Positions 17,166-26,620 of a DNA stretch of 64,000 nucleotides are shown here, piece after piece; positions within the stretch are counted from its first letter, which is position 1, and every line of letters starts with the position of its first letter. The DNA is from Pseudidiomarina insulisalsae (lineage in GTDB: Bacteria; Pseudomonadota; Gammaproteobacteria; Enterobacterales; Alteromonadaceae), in NCBI RefSeq assembly GCF_003987065.1, contig NZ_PIPY01000005.1:143838-207837 (forward strand), given 5' to 3'. Under the pieces are notes generated by a model. That model was not told the origin of the DNA, ran no database searches, and was given only the letters and a program-made list of their open reading frames with translations. A program made the translations under genes and the position numbers.

Positions 17166-17877
17166 GCTCGAAATCATCGGCAGTGACTTTCAGCATGCTG
17201 CCTTGCGTATACCAGTCACCAAGAACAATACGTGTAGCGCTGCTACCATCAGGCAGACGGTGCTCATGTATTGCGGGTCGATGCGTATGGCCATGAATCA
17301 TTTGCTTTACTTCGTAACGCTGCAAATAGGCATCTACGGTTGCGCAATTGGCATCCATAATGGCCAACTCAGCTTCACTTAGCGGACGTTGGGTTTTACT
17401 GCTGTGCCGTAACTTATTCGCAATACGCATGCGCGCTGCTAAGGGCAGGGCTAATAGCAGTCGCATCACCCACGGCTTACGGATCCAGCGTCGAAAGCGC
17501 TGGTAGCCCTGATCATCAGTACACAGCAGATCACCGTGCAATAGCAGGGTCGGTGTACCATAGAGACTGACCAGGTAAGGATCAGTTAACAGCCTAATAC
17601 CGGTACGTTGGGAAAATTCGCGGCCAATCAGAAAGTCGCGATTACCTGCGACAAAATAGGTGGGAATGCCATGGTCAGTAAAGCGGCGCAGTTCGTCCTG
17701 AACTTGCGCCGCAAAGCTACTGGTGTCGTCATCACCGATCCAGGCGTCAAATAAGTCACCAAGAATATACAAGGCATCAGCACTGCGGGCGGTATCGCGT
17801 AAGAAATCAAAAAACAGATGCGCGATATCGGGCCGGGCCGGACTCAGATGCAGATCGGAAATGAACCAGGTCGCCAT
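17122..17877 (-). CDS. lpxH: UDP-2,3-diacylglucosamine diphosphatase LpxH
   Basis: A 251-residue calcineurin-type phosphoesterase that cleaves UDP-2,3-diacylglucosamine to lipid X in lipid A synthesis, at the inner face of the membrane. Metal ligands are visible in order: SDLHL (Asp8, His10), LGDLFD, GNRDFL, LHGDLL, and the closing HGHTHRP. A basic, aromatic hydrophobic cap (RRWIRKPWVMRLLLALPLAARMR) fits the acyl-chain site. It lies eight bases after ppiB on the same strand, so the two are probably cotranscribed. The C-terminal codons overlap miaE on the opposite strand. Confidence 0.95.
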   Translation of the reverse strand: MATWFISDLHLSPARPDIAHLFFDFLRDTARSADALYILGDLFDAWIGDDDTSSFAAQVQDELRRFTDHGIPTYFVAGNRDFLIGREFSQRTGIRLLTDPYLVSLYGTPTLLLHGDLLCTDDQGYQRFRRWIRKPWVMRLLLALPLAARMRIANKLRHSSKTQRPLSEAELAIMDANCATVDAYLQRYEVKQMIHGHTHRPAIHEHRLPDGSSATRIVLGDWYTQGSMLKVTADDFELRQQPLPAADHYGT

Positions 17878-17885
17878 GTCAGGCC

Positions 17886-18386
17886 TTATTCACCTTCAAT
17901 TTCAGCTTTTTCGATGACCACGTCATCTTTTGGCACGTCCTGATGGAAGCCGGCTTGCTCGGTGTAAACCTGAGAGATTTCCTCAACCACATCCATACCT
18001 TCAACCACTTTACCGAACACGCAGTAGCCCCAGCCACCCATGCTCTCGTTTTTGAAGTTCAAAAAGTCGTTGTTAGCGACATTGATGAAAAACTGGCTGG
18101 TTGCAGAGTGCGGGTCCTGCGTACGCGCCATAGCAATGGTGCCTTTTTCGTTTTTCAGACCGTTGTCAGCTTCATTTTCAATGGCTTCATGGGTGTTTTT
18201 CTGAACCATTTCACGGTTGAAACCACCGCCTTGAATCATAAAGCCGCGGATAACCCGGTGGAACAAGGTGTCGGCATAAAAACCTTCACGTACATAGCGC
18301 AAGAAGTTTTCGACGGTTTTTGGTGCCTGCTCTGGGTAGAGCTCAAGCTTGATAGCACCATGATTAGTATGCAAAGTCACATGCAT
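17886..18386 (-). CDS. ppiB: Cytoplasmic peptidyl-prolyl cis-trans isomerase B
   Basis: A 166-residue cyclophilin without signal peptide. Active-site features are [15 protein letters not shown] (catalytic Arg, Phe), the [17 protein letters not shown] stretch and [15 protein letters not shown]. It matches E. coli PpiB (164 residues) in length and start ([16 protein letters not shown]). It is divergent from cysS across a 124-base gap, a common gammaproteobacterial arrangement, and lpxH follows. Confidence 0.95.
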   Translation of the reverse strand: MHVTLHTNHGAIKLELYPEQAPKTVENFLRYVREGFYADTLFHRVIRGFMIQGGGFNREMVQKNTHEAIENEADNGLKNEKGTIAMARTQDPHSATSQFFINVANNDFLNFKNESMGGWGYCVFGKVVEGMDVVEEISQVYTEQAGFHQDVPKDDVVIEKAEIEGE

Positions 18387-18439
18387 GGGACAAACTCCGT
18401 TGATGTTTTAGCGAAAAATTTGCGTCAGTTTAGCACTGT

Positions 18440-18469
18440 TTGTGAGAAGGCTACAGCATGCGGTATCAT
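18440..18469 (+). promoter_or_regulatory. Candidate sigma-70 promoter for cysS
   Basis: TTGTGA (-35), 18-base spacer, TATCAT (-10), ending 41 bases before the cysS start. Confidence 0.5.
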
Positions 18470-18510
18470 AAACAGTCGTGGAACTAATTATAACTGGAGT
18501 CGTACATCGC

Positions 18511-19890
18511 ATGTTGAGCATATTTGATACCCTGCGCCGCAGTAAGGAAGTCTTTCAGCCAATCACCCCCGGAGAGGTGAAGCTGTATGTATGCGGGGTT
18601 ACCATTTACGACTACTGTCATATCGGCCATGCCCGCACCTACGTCGCTTTTGACGTAGTGGTCCGCTATCTTCGTGCGAAAGGTTACAAGGTCACTTATG
18701 TACGCAATATTACCGATGTTGACGACAAAATTATCCGACGTGCGAATGAAAACAAAGAGTCTATTGACGCCGTGACCGAGCGCTTTACCAAAGCCATGCA
18801 CGATGACTTTGATGCCCTGAACCTGTTACGTCCGGACATTGAGCCGACGGTGACCGGCCACATGGGTGACATTATTGCCATGATCGAAACCCTTATTGCG
18901 CGCGGCAACGCCTATGTGGCGAGCGATGGCGATGTCCTGTTTGATGTCAGTTCCTTCGTTGATTATGGCGAACTGAGCCGGCAGAACCTTGAGCAATTGC
19001 AGTCCGGTGCGCGGGTCGATGTTGCTGATAATAAGGCAAACCCTTTGGACTTTGTGCTTTGGAAGCGGGCCAAGGAAGGCGAGCCGAGCTGGCCTTCGCC
19101 CTGGGGCGACGGGCGTCCCGGCTGGCACATTGAGTGCTCAGCTATGAATAAGCGCCATCTGGGCGAGCATTTTGACATTCATGGCGGTGGCTCGGATCTT
19201 ATTTTCCCGCATCACGAAAATGAAGTGGCACAAAGCTGTTGCGCCAACGACAAAGATTACGTGAATTTCTGGATGCATAGCGGGATGGTGCAGGTGGACG
19301 CAGTGAAAATGTCAAAATCACTGGGTAACTTTTTCACCATTCGCGATGTACTGGCAGAATATGACGCCGAGTCGGCGCGTTATTTCTTGCTCTCCAGTCA
19401 TTACCGTTCACAGTTGAATTATTCCAAAGATAATCTTGATCAGGCCCGCGCCGGTCTGGAGCGCCTTTATACCGCTTTGCGTGATGCCCCGGCAGGCAAC
19501 TTTGATGAACGTCTGGCGGCCCCATTTAAACAGCGCTTTGAAGCGGCCATGGACGACGACTTTAACGTCCCGGAAGCCTTACCGGTGTTATTTGACCTGG
19601 TGCGTGAAACTCATCGCGCCGATAGCCCTGAGCTGGCCGCAGCGCATGCAGCGACCTTACGGCATTTAGGTGCTATTCTTGGTTTATTACAACAAGAACC
19701 ACAGACTTTCTTGCAAGGTGGTGCCGGTGACGACGTTGACGCGGCAAAAGTTGAAGCACTGATTCAGCAGCGAAACGACGCGCGCGCTGCTAAAGACTGG
19801 GCCGCCGCTGATGCCGCCCGCGATGAATTAACAGCACTTGGAATCGAATTAGAAGATACGCCGCAAGGTACACGCTGGCGTCGTATCTAA
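18511..19890 (+). CDS. cysS: Cysteinyl-tRNA synthetase
   Basis: A 459-residue class I synthetase charging tRNA-Cys. Zinc ligand Cys28 ([10 protein letters not shown]), HIGH signature at 37-40, the second zinc segment ([22 protein letters not shown]) and KMSKS at 266-270 are all at the positions known for E. coli CysS (461 residues). The C-terminal helical domain is rich in Ala/Asp. The ATG at 18511 with GGAG upstream is used; an in-frame extension to 18478 lies over the leader. An aminopeptidase gene follows 22 bases later. Confidence 0.97.
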   Translation: MLSIFDTLRRSKEVFQPITPGEVKLYVCGVTIYDYCHIGHARTYVAFDVVVRYLRAKGYKVTYVRNITDVDDKIIRRANENKESIDAVTERFTKAMHDDFDALNLLRPDIEPTVTGHMGDIIAMIETLIARGNAYVASDGDVLFDVSSFVDYGELSRQNLEQLQSGARVDVADNKANPLDFVLWKRAKEGEPSWPSPWGDGRPGWHIECSAMNKRHLGEHFDIHGGGSDLIFPHHENEVAQSCCANDKDYVNFWMHSGMVQVDAVKMSKSLGNFFTIRDVLAEYDAESARYFLLSSHYRSQLNYSKDNLDQARAGLERLYTALRDAPAGNFDERLAAPFKQRFEAAMDDDFNVPEALPVLFDLVRETHRADSPELAAAHAATLRHLGAILGLLQQEPQTFLQGGAGDDVDAAKVEALIQQRNDARAAKDWAAADAARDELTALGIELEDTPQGTRWRRI

Positions 19891-19912
19891 ACTGACCACA
19901 ACGAGGATAGCT

Positions 19913-21442
19913 ATGGCATTTCCAAAAGTTGAAGTAGTTGAAAGTTACAGTACCGCCCATAACGATTACGATGCGGTGATTCTGGTAGGTGACTTTGATC
20001 AGCACCTGCCGCCTGAGTTTGCCGACTTCGTCGCGCGGGCGAAGCAGTCCGATCGTCGCGTGGGCCAGCAGCCGTTGCTATTGGCAGCTGATGTGTTCGG
20101 CGGTCGCCTGATTACCGCGCCGACGGGCCCGTTAAGCCGTGACTTTGATGACGTACGCACTATCGCCGACGCGGCGGGACTGGGCGCCCGGATCGCGCAA
20201 ATGGCCGGCGTTACCAAGCCGCTGCTGGTCGTTTTCGGCACTCAGGACGATGCCCGTTACGGTCAGGCTGAAGCAGTGGCTTTCTGGGGGCTTTGCCAGG
20301 CACTCTACGAGCCGCTGGAAGCACGTGAGGCTTTGGGTGAGGAAACCATCGAGACCATTACCACCGTGGGTGTGGTTGGCACCCTTGATGCTGAGTGGTT
20401 AAGTGCTGTTGAAAGCGGTAAACGCGTCGCACGCGACTTGTGCGGTACAGAGCCTGAGCGTATGGCGGCGCCACGTTTTGCTGAATATTGTCAGCAGGCG
20501 TTTGCGCATACCCCGGTAAAAGTAACCGTCATTGATGACATTCAGCAGTTACAGCATGAATACCCGCTGTTAATGGCGGTGGCCCGTGCTTCGTTAAAGG
20601 TTGAGCGTCATTGGCCGTGCGTTATCCGCCTTGAATACAATGCCCCGGCTGCAGAGCAGACACTGATGTTTGCCGGCAAAGGCATCGTTTATGATACCGG
20701 CGGCGCGGATCTGAAAACCGGCGGTCATATGGCTGGAATGAGCCGCGATAAAGGTGGCGCTGCAGGCGTAGCCGGCTTTATGAAAACCGTCGCTGAAATG
20801 CGCCCCGAGACAGTGAGCGTGGTCGCTGAGCTTGGCGTAGTACGCAACTCAATTGGCGCCGAAGCCTTTGTCGCCGACGAAATTATTAAAGCTCATAGCG
20901 GGGTTCGGGTACGCATCGGTAACACCGACGCGGAAGGCCGTTTATTGCTGGCTGACTTGTTGTCGCACTTACGCGTGCAGGCGGCCAATTATCCGCGTCC
21001 GCAACTGTTCAGCGTCGCGACCCTGACAGGGCATGCGGCATTGGCGAAGGGGCCTTATACCGCATTGGTGCCAAATGGTCCGGCGCGTGCCAATGGTCTG
21101 CATGACAAACTATGGGAAGCCGGTGAAGTCTATGGTGACCCGGCCGAAGTCAGCTGGTCGCGTCGCGAGGACTTTAGTTTTGTCGCACCACGCACCAAGG
21201 CCGACGACGTGCTTTCGAGCAACAACGGTCCCTCAGCGACGACGCGTCGCGGTCATCAGTTCCCGATGGCATTTCTGACCATTGCTGCAGGTCTTGACCG
21301 CCATGGTAATGACAGCGATCATCCGCTGCCGTATGTGCATGTGGATATTGCCGGGAGTGGCGTGGAAGGTGGCGACTGGCAACACGGTAAGCCCAGCGCG
21401 ACACCTGTGACTTGTTTTGCTGGCGCCTACTTACATAAGTAA
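19913..21442 (+). CDS. M17-family leucyl aminopeptidase-like protein
   Basis: A 509-residue cytoplasmic metallo-aminopeptidase of family M17. The C-terminal catalytic domain carries the two-metal site: GKGIVYDTGGADLK (Lys, Asp), MSRDKGGAAG (Asp), and the family signature NTDAEGRL (Asp, Glu and the bicarbonate-site Arg). The N-terminal macro-type domain is divergent. It is not a close PepA or PepB match in wording, and Alteromonadales commonly carry several M17 paralogues. It probably removes N-terminal residues from peptides. It may be cotranscribed with cysS. Confidence 0.88.
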   Translation: MAFPKVEVVESYSTAHNDYDAVILVGDFDQHLPPEFADFVARAKQSDRRVGQQPLLLAADVFGGRLITAPTGPLSRDFDDVRTIADAAGLGARIAQMAGVTKPLLVVFGTQDDARYGQAEAVAFWGLCQALYEPLEAREALGEETIETITTVGVVGTLDAEWLSAVESGKRVARDLCGTEPERMAAPRFAEYCQQAFAHTPVKVTVIDDIQQLQHEYPLLMAVARASLKVERHWPCVIRLEYNAPAAEQTLMFAGKGIVYDTGGADLKTGGHMAGMSRDKGGAAGVAGFMKTVAEMRPETVSVVAELGVVRNSIGAEAFVADEIIKAHSGVRVRIGNTDAEGRLLLADLLSHLRVQAANYPRPQLFSVATLTGHAALAKGPYTALVPNGPARANGLHDKLWEAGEVYGDPAEVSWSRREDFSFVAPRTKADDVLSSNNGPSATTRRGHQFPMAFLTIAAGLDRHGNDSDHPLPYVHVDIAGSGVEGGDWQHGKPSATPVTCFAGAYLHK

Positions 21443-21458
21443 GCGCATCGCAAAGTAA

Positions 21459-21485
21459 AAAAGCGCCGGATTTTATTCCGGCGTT
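21459..21485. terminator. Bidirectional terminator between the aminopeptidase and thioesterase genes
   Basis: Stem CGCCGGA / TCCGGCG (21464-21470 with 21477-21483), loop TTTTAT, with A-rich sequence on the left and T-rich sequence on the right. The minus-strand stop codon of the thioesterase gene (21473-21475) lies in the loop. Confidence 0.75.
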
Positions 21486-21871
21486 TCTATTTTTATTGAC
21501 TCCAGTTCCGCGTAGGTTTTGCCATGCGGCTTAGGCGCGCGTGTCGCCGGGTCAATATGGACAAAGACAATATCGTCCGCCACGCAAATATTCTGCTTGG
21601 TTTGCTTGTTACGTACCACGCAAGTCAGGGTCACTGACGTCCGTCCGGCCTTTTTCACACCCAGCCCGAACTCAACCACATCGCCCTGATAGGCAGAAGT
21701 TTCAAAACTGATCGCGCCGATATGTTTGGTCACCAGACTTTTGGCATCGAGCTGGCAAGCAGCAAAAATGTAAGCTTCTTCGTCAATCCATTCGAGAATA
21801 CGGCCACCAAATAACGAGCCTGCGAAATTCAAGTCATTTGGCATGACTAAGCGGCGGGAAAGAAAGCGCAT
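21473..21871 (-). CDS. Acyl-CoA thioesterase, hotdog fold (YciA-like)
   Basis: A 132-residue hotdog-fold thioesterase hydrolysing acyl-CoA. It has the acyl-CoA thioester hydrolase pattern MPNDLNFAGSLFGGRILEWIDEEAYIFA (catalytic Asn/Asp region), then SFETSAYQGDVVEFGLGVKKAGRTSVTL. GGAG lies nine bases before the ATG. The gene is 43 bases downstream of the S9 peptidase gene on the same strand with no hairpin between, so the two are probably cotranscribed. Chain-length preference cannot be read. Confidence 0.85.
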   Translation of the reverse strand: MRFLSRRLVMPNDLNFAGSLFGGRILEWIDEEAYIFAACQLDAKSLVTKHIGAISFETSAYQGDVVEFGLGVKKAGRTSVTLTCVVRNKQTKQNICVADDIVFVHIDPATRAPKPHGKTYAELESIKIETPE

Positions 21872-21914
21872 CGATTTTCACTCCATGAGTTTTGAATGAT
21901 GCGCTTAGTATATC

Positions 21915-24161
21915 TTATTGTAAGTGGCGGGCAAAAAAGTCTGCGATCAGCTGATAGCGGTGAATGGAGGTCTCACGGCCGCGTAGCGCATGCTGCTTAC
22001 CCGGATAAGCCATCAGCTCAAAAGGCAAGGTCGCCTGTTGCAAAGCATAAGTGAGTTTAGCTGTATGCGTATAAAGCACGTTGTCGTCCGCCATGCCATG
22101 ATAGATCAGTAGCGGACGTTCCAGCTGCTCCGCATAGGTCAGTACGTCGGCCGCCTTGTACCCCTGCGGATTATCCTGCGGCGTGCCCATATAACGCTCG
22201 GTATAGTGCGTATCGTACAAGCGCCAGTCGGTAACCGGCGCGCCTGCTACTGCCGCGGAGAAGTGCTGGGGCTGGCGTAAGATCAGGTGTAGCGCCATAT
22301 AACCACCGTAGCTGTGACCAAATACGCCGATGCGATCCGCGTCGACATACGGCTGGCTGCGCAAGAACTCAACGCCGCGCACCTGGTCGGCGACTTCGGC
22401 TTGGGCTAAATCACGATAGATAACCTGCTCAAATTGTTTACCACGATTACCACTGCCGCGATTATCCAGCTGAAACACAACAAAGCCTTGTTGCGCCAGA
22501 TACTGACTGAAGTAGTTACCCCAGCTGTTAGTCACGCGCTGGGCTCGGGGACCACCATAGACCAGCACCACCACCGGATAACTCTGGTTGTCGACCATAA
22601 CCGCAGGTTTGGTTAACTGATAATAAAGCGTCTGCTGATCTTCCGCCTGCAACTGACCAAACTCAGGGTAGGACCAGTTTGCCAGGTAAGGAGCCAGCGG
22701 GTGGTTCTCATCAATCTGGTTTTCATGTAACCAGGCAATACGCTCGCCAGTCGGGCCATGCAAGCTCACCTGCGGTGGCTGGGTGCTGCTGGAGAAGTAA
22801 TCGATGTAGCTACGCTGGTTCGGCGCGAAGTCGATGCTGTGCATGCCGGCGCGCTGACTAAGCCGTGTCGGCTGGCTTGGCGTCGTGGTGGTCAGGCTGG
22901 CGCGATACAAGTGGCGTTCAAGCGGGGTTGCTTTGCGGCCGGTAAAGTATACAAAGCCAGTGGTGTCATCCACCGCGGCGAGGCTGTCGACCATCCAGTC
23001 GCCGCTGGTCAACTGACGGATCAGGCTGCCATCGGTACGATAGAGGTACAGGTGTTTATAGCCGCTGCGCTCTGAGGCCCAGATAAAGTGCCGCGCGTCC
23101 GCCAGAAATACCAGGTCGTCATGCAAATTGATCCAGCTATTGCTAGTTTCGCTGAGAACCGCCTTAGGCGCACCGCCCTGACGCGCTTGCAGGTAAAGCG
23201 TCAGCTGCTGTTGATTGCGGCTTTGCCACTGATAGCTAAGGCGACTGCTGTCTGGCAGCCAACTAACGCGGGCGAGGTACCCTTCGCCATGGCGTTCGGG
23301 TAGGTTGACCCATTGCGCACGCTGATCGGCAAACTGCCATAGTGCTAAATCAACTTCCGCATTGGCGGTACCGGTAAAGGGATACCGCTGACTGACGACC
23401 TCTGTGCGATCAGCGTAAACGTCGGTACGGGTCTGAATGGCAACCGGCGCTTCATTGACCCGGGTGAAGGCGATGGTCTGTTCATCAGGGCTCCACCAAT
23501 AGCCGGTCATACGCTTCATTTCTTCCTGGGCGACAAACTCGGCGACGCCATAATGCTCGGTGGCAGTCGCAGTAGGGCTGACCTGAATTGTTTCACCATC
23601 ACTGAGGCGAAGAATGTAAAGCGTGTGGTTATGAATGTAGCTGACGAAATTGCTCTGCGGTGAGAAGCGTGCGTCGGTGACCGTGATATCCGTCGAAGTG
23701 AGCTCCTCGACCGCGGCCGAAGCCGGATCAACCAAAAACAGCTGGCCGGCAACCGGAATTAAAAGCTTTGTGCCGTCGGCTGACCATTCGTAGCTGACAA
23801 TACCGCTGGCTCGAATGCGCATGCGTTCGCGCCGCGCCCGTTCGGCTGCGGACATTGCCGTAGGGTCAGCGACTAATTGCGTCGCCGCTACCAGTAACCG
23901 GTGTTCCTGCTTACGCGTGTCGTAAATCCAGAGGTCATTGACGTTCGGCTGTTGGTCGCTACCGCGCAGATAGCTGATGACCTGGCCAGATGGGCCAAAT
24001 CGCAGCTGGGTAGGAGCCGTAGTGGTGAGATCGGGCGCCGAGAAAATGCGCTCAATACTGAGCTTTGCATCGCCGTAACTTTCAGCGCGGGCCGTCGCCT
24101 GTGCCTGAGCATTTGTACAGATAAGCCCGTAGACGAAGGCGAGAAGAGCAAGAGCTCGCAT
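21915..24161 (-). CDS. Secreted S9 family dipeptidyl peptidase (DPP IV-like)
   Basis: A 748-residue serine peptidase that removes N-terminal dipeptides, probably periplasmic. The signal peptide ends TNAQAQA. An eight-bladed propeller domain follows, with the double-Glu anchor GVAEFVAQEEM that binds the substrate amino terminus. The C-terminal alpha/beta hydrolase has nucleophile GHSYGGYMA with Ser617, Asp in MADDNVLY, and His in GKQHALRG. Start: a GTG at 24182 gives a poor N-terminus, while the ATG at 24161 has AAGGA seven bases upstream and begins at the signal peptide. It is part of a peptidase-rich region, in keeping with growth on proteins. Confidence 0.92.
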   Translation of the reverse strand: MRALALLAFVYGLICTNAQAQATARAESYGDAKLSIERIFSAPDLTTTAPTQLRFGPSGQVISYLRGSDQQPNVNDLWIYDTRKQEHRLLVAATQLVADPTAMSAAERARRERMRIRASGIVSYEWSADGTKLLIPVAGQLFLVDPASAAVEELTSTDITVTDARFSPQSNFVSYIHNHTLYILRLSDGETIQVSPTATATEHYGVAEFVAQEEMKRMTGYWWSPDEQTIAFTRVNEAPVAIQTRTDVYADRTEVVSQRYPFTGTANAEVDLALWQFADQRAQWVNLPERHGEGYLARVSWLPDSSRLSYQWQSRNQQQLTLYLQARQGGAPKAVLSETSNSWINLHDDLVFLADARHFIWASERSGYKHLYLYRTDGSLIRQLTSGDWMVDSLAAVDDTTGFVYFTGRKATPLERHLYRASLTTTTPSQPTRLSQRAGMHSIDFAPNQRSYIDYFSSSTQPPQVSLHGPTGERIAWLHENQIDENHPLAPYLANWSYPEFGQLQAEDQQTLYYQLTKPAVMVDNQSYPVVVLVYGGPRAQRVTNSWGNYFSQYLAQQGFVVFQLDNRGSGNRGKQFEQVIYRDLAQAEVADQVRGVEFLRSQPYVDADRIGVFGHSYGGYMALHLILRQPQHFSAAVAGAPVTDWRLYDTHYTERYMGTPQDNPQGYKAADVLTYAEQLERPLLIYHGMADDNVLYTHTAKLTYALQQATLPFELMAYPGKQHALRGRETSIHRYQLIADFFARHLQ

Positions 24162-24227
24162 AACAGCATCCTTAATGGTCACAAAAAGTTATACCAGTGT
24201 ACCAAAGCCGTTAGCGAGCTCGCTCAG

Positions 24228-24245
24228 GCTGCGATAAATCGCAGC
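24228..24245 (-). other. Hairpin after znuD, possible weak terminator
   Basis: Perfect inverted repeat GCTGCGAT-AA-ATCGCAGC ten bases past the znuD stop. No T run follows on the minus strand, so intrinsic termination is doubtful. Confidence 0.3.
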
Positions 24246-24254
24246 AGGTTTGCG

Positions 24255-26453
24255 CTAGAATTCACCCCGCAGGCCGATACTAAAGTTGCGGCCAGCGACC
24301 GGTGCTTCATTTTTCAGGTAAGAAGTATGCACGTAACCCAGTTTGTCAGTCAGGTTCTCGCCTTTGACAAAAAGGCTCAGGTTGTAGCGCGAGAATGCCT
24401 GCGGGAACCAGTTAAACTGTGCATTGACTAAAGCATAGCTCGGGGTTGCTGATTCATTCATTGCAGTACGCGTTTGCTCTGCGTACCAAATGAAGCCGAC
24501 ACTGCTCTCCCATTCACCTTGGTTATAGGTAACATCGGCACCAATTCGCTGCGACGGAATCCGTGGCAAATTACGGGTGTTGTCAACGGTATAAGCGCGG
24601 GTGTAGTCGCTGAACGCATCAAGACGCCATTGCGGGTTAAACTGCCAGCGGCCGTCAATTTCGTAGCCGAATAACAGCACATCTTGCTGGGTGTACTGAA
24701 CGACGGCCAGACCTTCCTCATGATCATGTTCGTCTTCGTGCTCACCCTCCTGAGCGTGGTCATCGTGGGTTTCGTCGCCGTGCTCATCATGCGCGTCTTC
24801 ATGTTCGAAGCTTAGGTCCAGACTGTTAAAGCCGGTGAAGTCTTCATAGATGAAGTTATTGACGCGGTTAACGAACAGATTGATGTTCAGGTGATGGCCA
24901 CCTTCTTCTACGTGTGCACCTAAATCGAGCGAGTGTGAAGTCTCAATTTCAGGACGGCGCTCAGTCGGTTCGATAACAATGTGATGCTCTTCTTCTTCAT
25001 GAAGTGCGTAGTTCAGACCCAGTTCATAAGTGCGGGTGGCAAGGTGCTCACCATTAGCAAATAGCTCATTCGCTGAAGGTGCGCGTTGCGCAAAGCTATA
25101 GTTTGCGGTCAAACTGACGCTCGGCTGCCACTGGTAGATCACACCGAATGATGCTGATAGCGGGTCAAAATCGTAACTGTGCTGGCCCAGCTCTAACGTT
25201 GGCGCGGTAATGTCGACCGTCTCATAGCGTACGCCCAGCTGATAGTTCAGTACCTGCTCGCGGGTTTCGAGTAACCAGAACAAACCGTGGCGATCCGTTT
25301 CACTTGCAGGTGTAAAAGCTTCGTCACCAAATGCCGCCTGCTCTTGCTGGAAACCGTGATAACCAAACGCGCCAAACCATTGCTCGGTCAACTGATGATT
25401 GGCCGTAATACGCAGCTCATGTTGCTCGTTGGTAAAAGTCGTGCCTGGCACGTCACCTTCAATTTCCTGGTGCTGGTAGTCCGTATAACCGTAACGCAGC
25501 TCGATTTTGTCGATACCGTCAAATGGCTGTTGGAAACCGGCGTGCAGTTGCCAGCGATCCTGTGTCAGATCAGCGTAAGGACCGGTTTCCTCTTCGCCAT
25601 GAGCGTCTTCTTCTTCATGTTCCCCGTGGCCTTCTTCTTCGTGGTGATGCCCCGGAATACCATATTCCTGATCCAGGCGAGAATAAGAAATGCCGGCGTA
25701 CCCTTTCTCGAACAGGTAACTGGCGCCAAGGGTACCGCCCTGTGCGTCAATAAAAGAGTTCTCAACCTCGTCCAGGCGCTCCCCTTCATCATTGACATAG
25801 GTGGGTGTTGCGTAGTCGTCGCTGCTACGGGTGAAACCGTCAAAATGCCAGACCGTTGAACCCACGTCGGCGCTGATACCGGCGCTGAAATCACGCAGAT
25901 CATCAGCACTGCTCAGATTACCACCAAAAAAGCCGCGCTGGCCACCGACGGGTTGCTGTGCAATACGTTCATCAACGACGTTAACAACACCGCCAATTGC
26001 ACCGCTGCCGTACAGCAGGGTCGCCGGGCCTCGCAGAATTTCGATCTGCTGCGCGACGGAAGTTTCAGTGGTTACCGCATGGTCCGGGCTACCGCGAGAG
26101 ACGTCTGCGGTATCAAGGCCGTTTTGCGTGATTTTAACGCGAGGGCCGTCCAGACCACGAATGATTGGGCTTGAGGCGACCCGGGCGAAGTGAGTTGAAT
26201 TAATGCCTGGTTCTGTAGCCAGGGTCTCGCCGAGCGTGTGGGCTTGCTTTTCACGCAGCTCTTCACCGCTGATAACAGACACAGGCTGGGCAGAATTAAG
26301 TTCGGTGCGCGCCAAAGGTGAGGCTTTAATGACGATAACCTCGGTGTCTTCATGCTGATGCTCAGCCGTCTCTTGTGCTTGCTGTGACTGAGCATAGACT
26401 GGCAGCGCAAGAATCTGGCTGATTAAAAGTGCGATAGGGCTGTACTTCAACAT
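24255..26453 (-). CDS. znuD: ZnuD-like TonB-dependent zinc receptor with histidine-rich loops
   Basis: A 732-residue outer-membrane receptor. The signal peptide ends LPVYAQ. The plug carries PVSVISGEEL, SSPIIRGLDGPRVKI and IEILRGPATLLYGSGAIGGVVNVVD; the barrel ends RNFSIGLRGEF. Two His/Glu/Asp-rich extracellular insertions lie at about residues 269-289 (HHHEEEGHGEHEEEDAHGEE) and 548-582 (repeated H-E-D-E-H), as in Neisseria ZnuD, whose loops gather zinc. Start: the ATG at 26486 abuts the Zur box and lacks a ribosome site, while the ATG at 26453 has GAGG eight bases upstream and begins the signal peptide. Zinc as ligand is inferred from the loops and the Zur site together; copper or nickel are alternatives. 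Confidence 0.88.
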   Translation of the reverse strand: MLKYSPIALLISQILALPVYAQSQQAQETAEHQHEDTEVIVIKASPLARTELNSAQPVSVISGEELREKQAHTLGETLATEPGINSTHFARVASSPIIRGLDGPRVKITQNGLDTADVSRGSPDHAVTTETSVAQQIEILRGPATLLYGSGAIGGVVNVVDERIAQQPVGGQRGFFGGNLSSADDLRDFSAGISADVGSTVWHFDGFTRSSDDYATPTYVNDEGERLDEVENSFIDAQGGTLGASYLFEKGYAGISYSRLDQEYGIPGHHHEEEGHGEHEEEDAHGEEETGPYADLTQDRWQLHAGFQQPFDGIDKIELRYGYTDYQHQEIEGDVPGTTFTNEQHELRITANHQLTEQWFGAFGYHGFQQEQAAFGDEAFTPASETDRHGLFWLLETREQVLNYQLGVRYETVDITAPTLELGQHSYDFDPLSASFGVIYQWQPSVSLTANYSFAQRAPSANELFANGEHLATRTYELGLNYALHEEEEHHIVIEPTERRPEIETSHSLDLGAHVEEGGHHLNINLFVNRVNNFIYEDFTGFNSLDLSFEHEDAHDEHGDETHDDHAQEGEHEDEHDHEEGLAVVQYTQQDVLLFGYEIDGRWQFNPQWRLDAFSDYTRAYTVDNTRNLPRIPSQRIGADVTYNQGEWESSVGFIWYAEQTRTAMNESATPSYALVNAQFNWFPQAFSRYNLSLFVKGENLTDKLGYVHTSYLKNEAPVAGRNFSIGLRGEF

Positions 26454-26487
26454 TCTCAGTGCCTCTTCAAGATAAGTTGCACACATT

Positions 26488-26510
26488 GTAATGTTATAAT
26501 ATTACATTTC
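26488..26510. promoter_or_regulatory. Zur box upstream of znuD
   Basis: The 23-mer starting GTAATGTTATAATATTACAT and ending TTC is nearly palindromic. It differs at about two positions from the gammaproteobacterial Zur consensus GAAATGTTATANTATAACAT-TTC. It lies 35 bases before the znuD start, as expected for zinc-dependent repression. The divergent M28 peptidase gene starts 110 bases to the right and could also be affected. Confidence 0.85.
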
Positions 26511-26620
26511 AACCCTTATTTGCGCTCTGTAACAATCGATTACAAAGCTATGCATTGAAAGCTTCTGTTATCAGTATAGGTTGGTTACACTTCTCTTTTT
26601 TTCTCAATATGGAATCCGTT

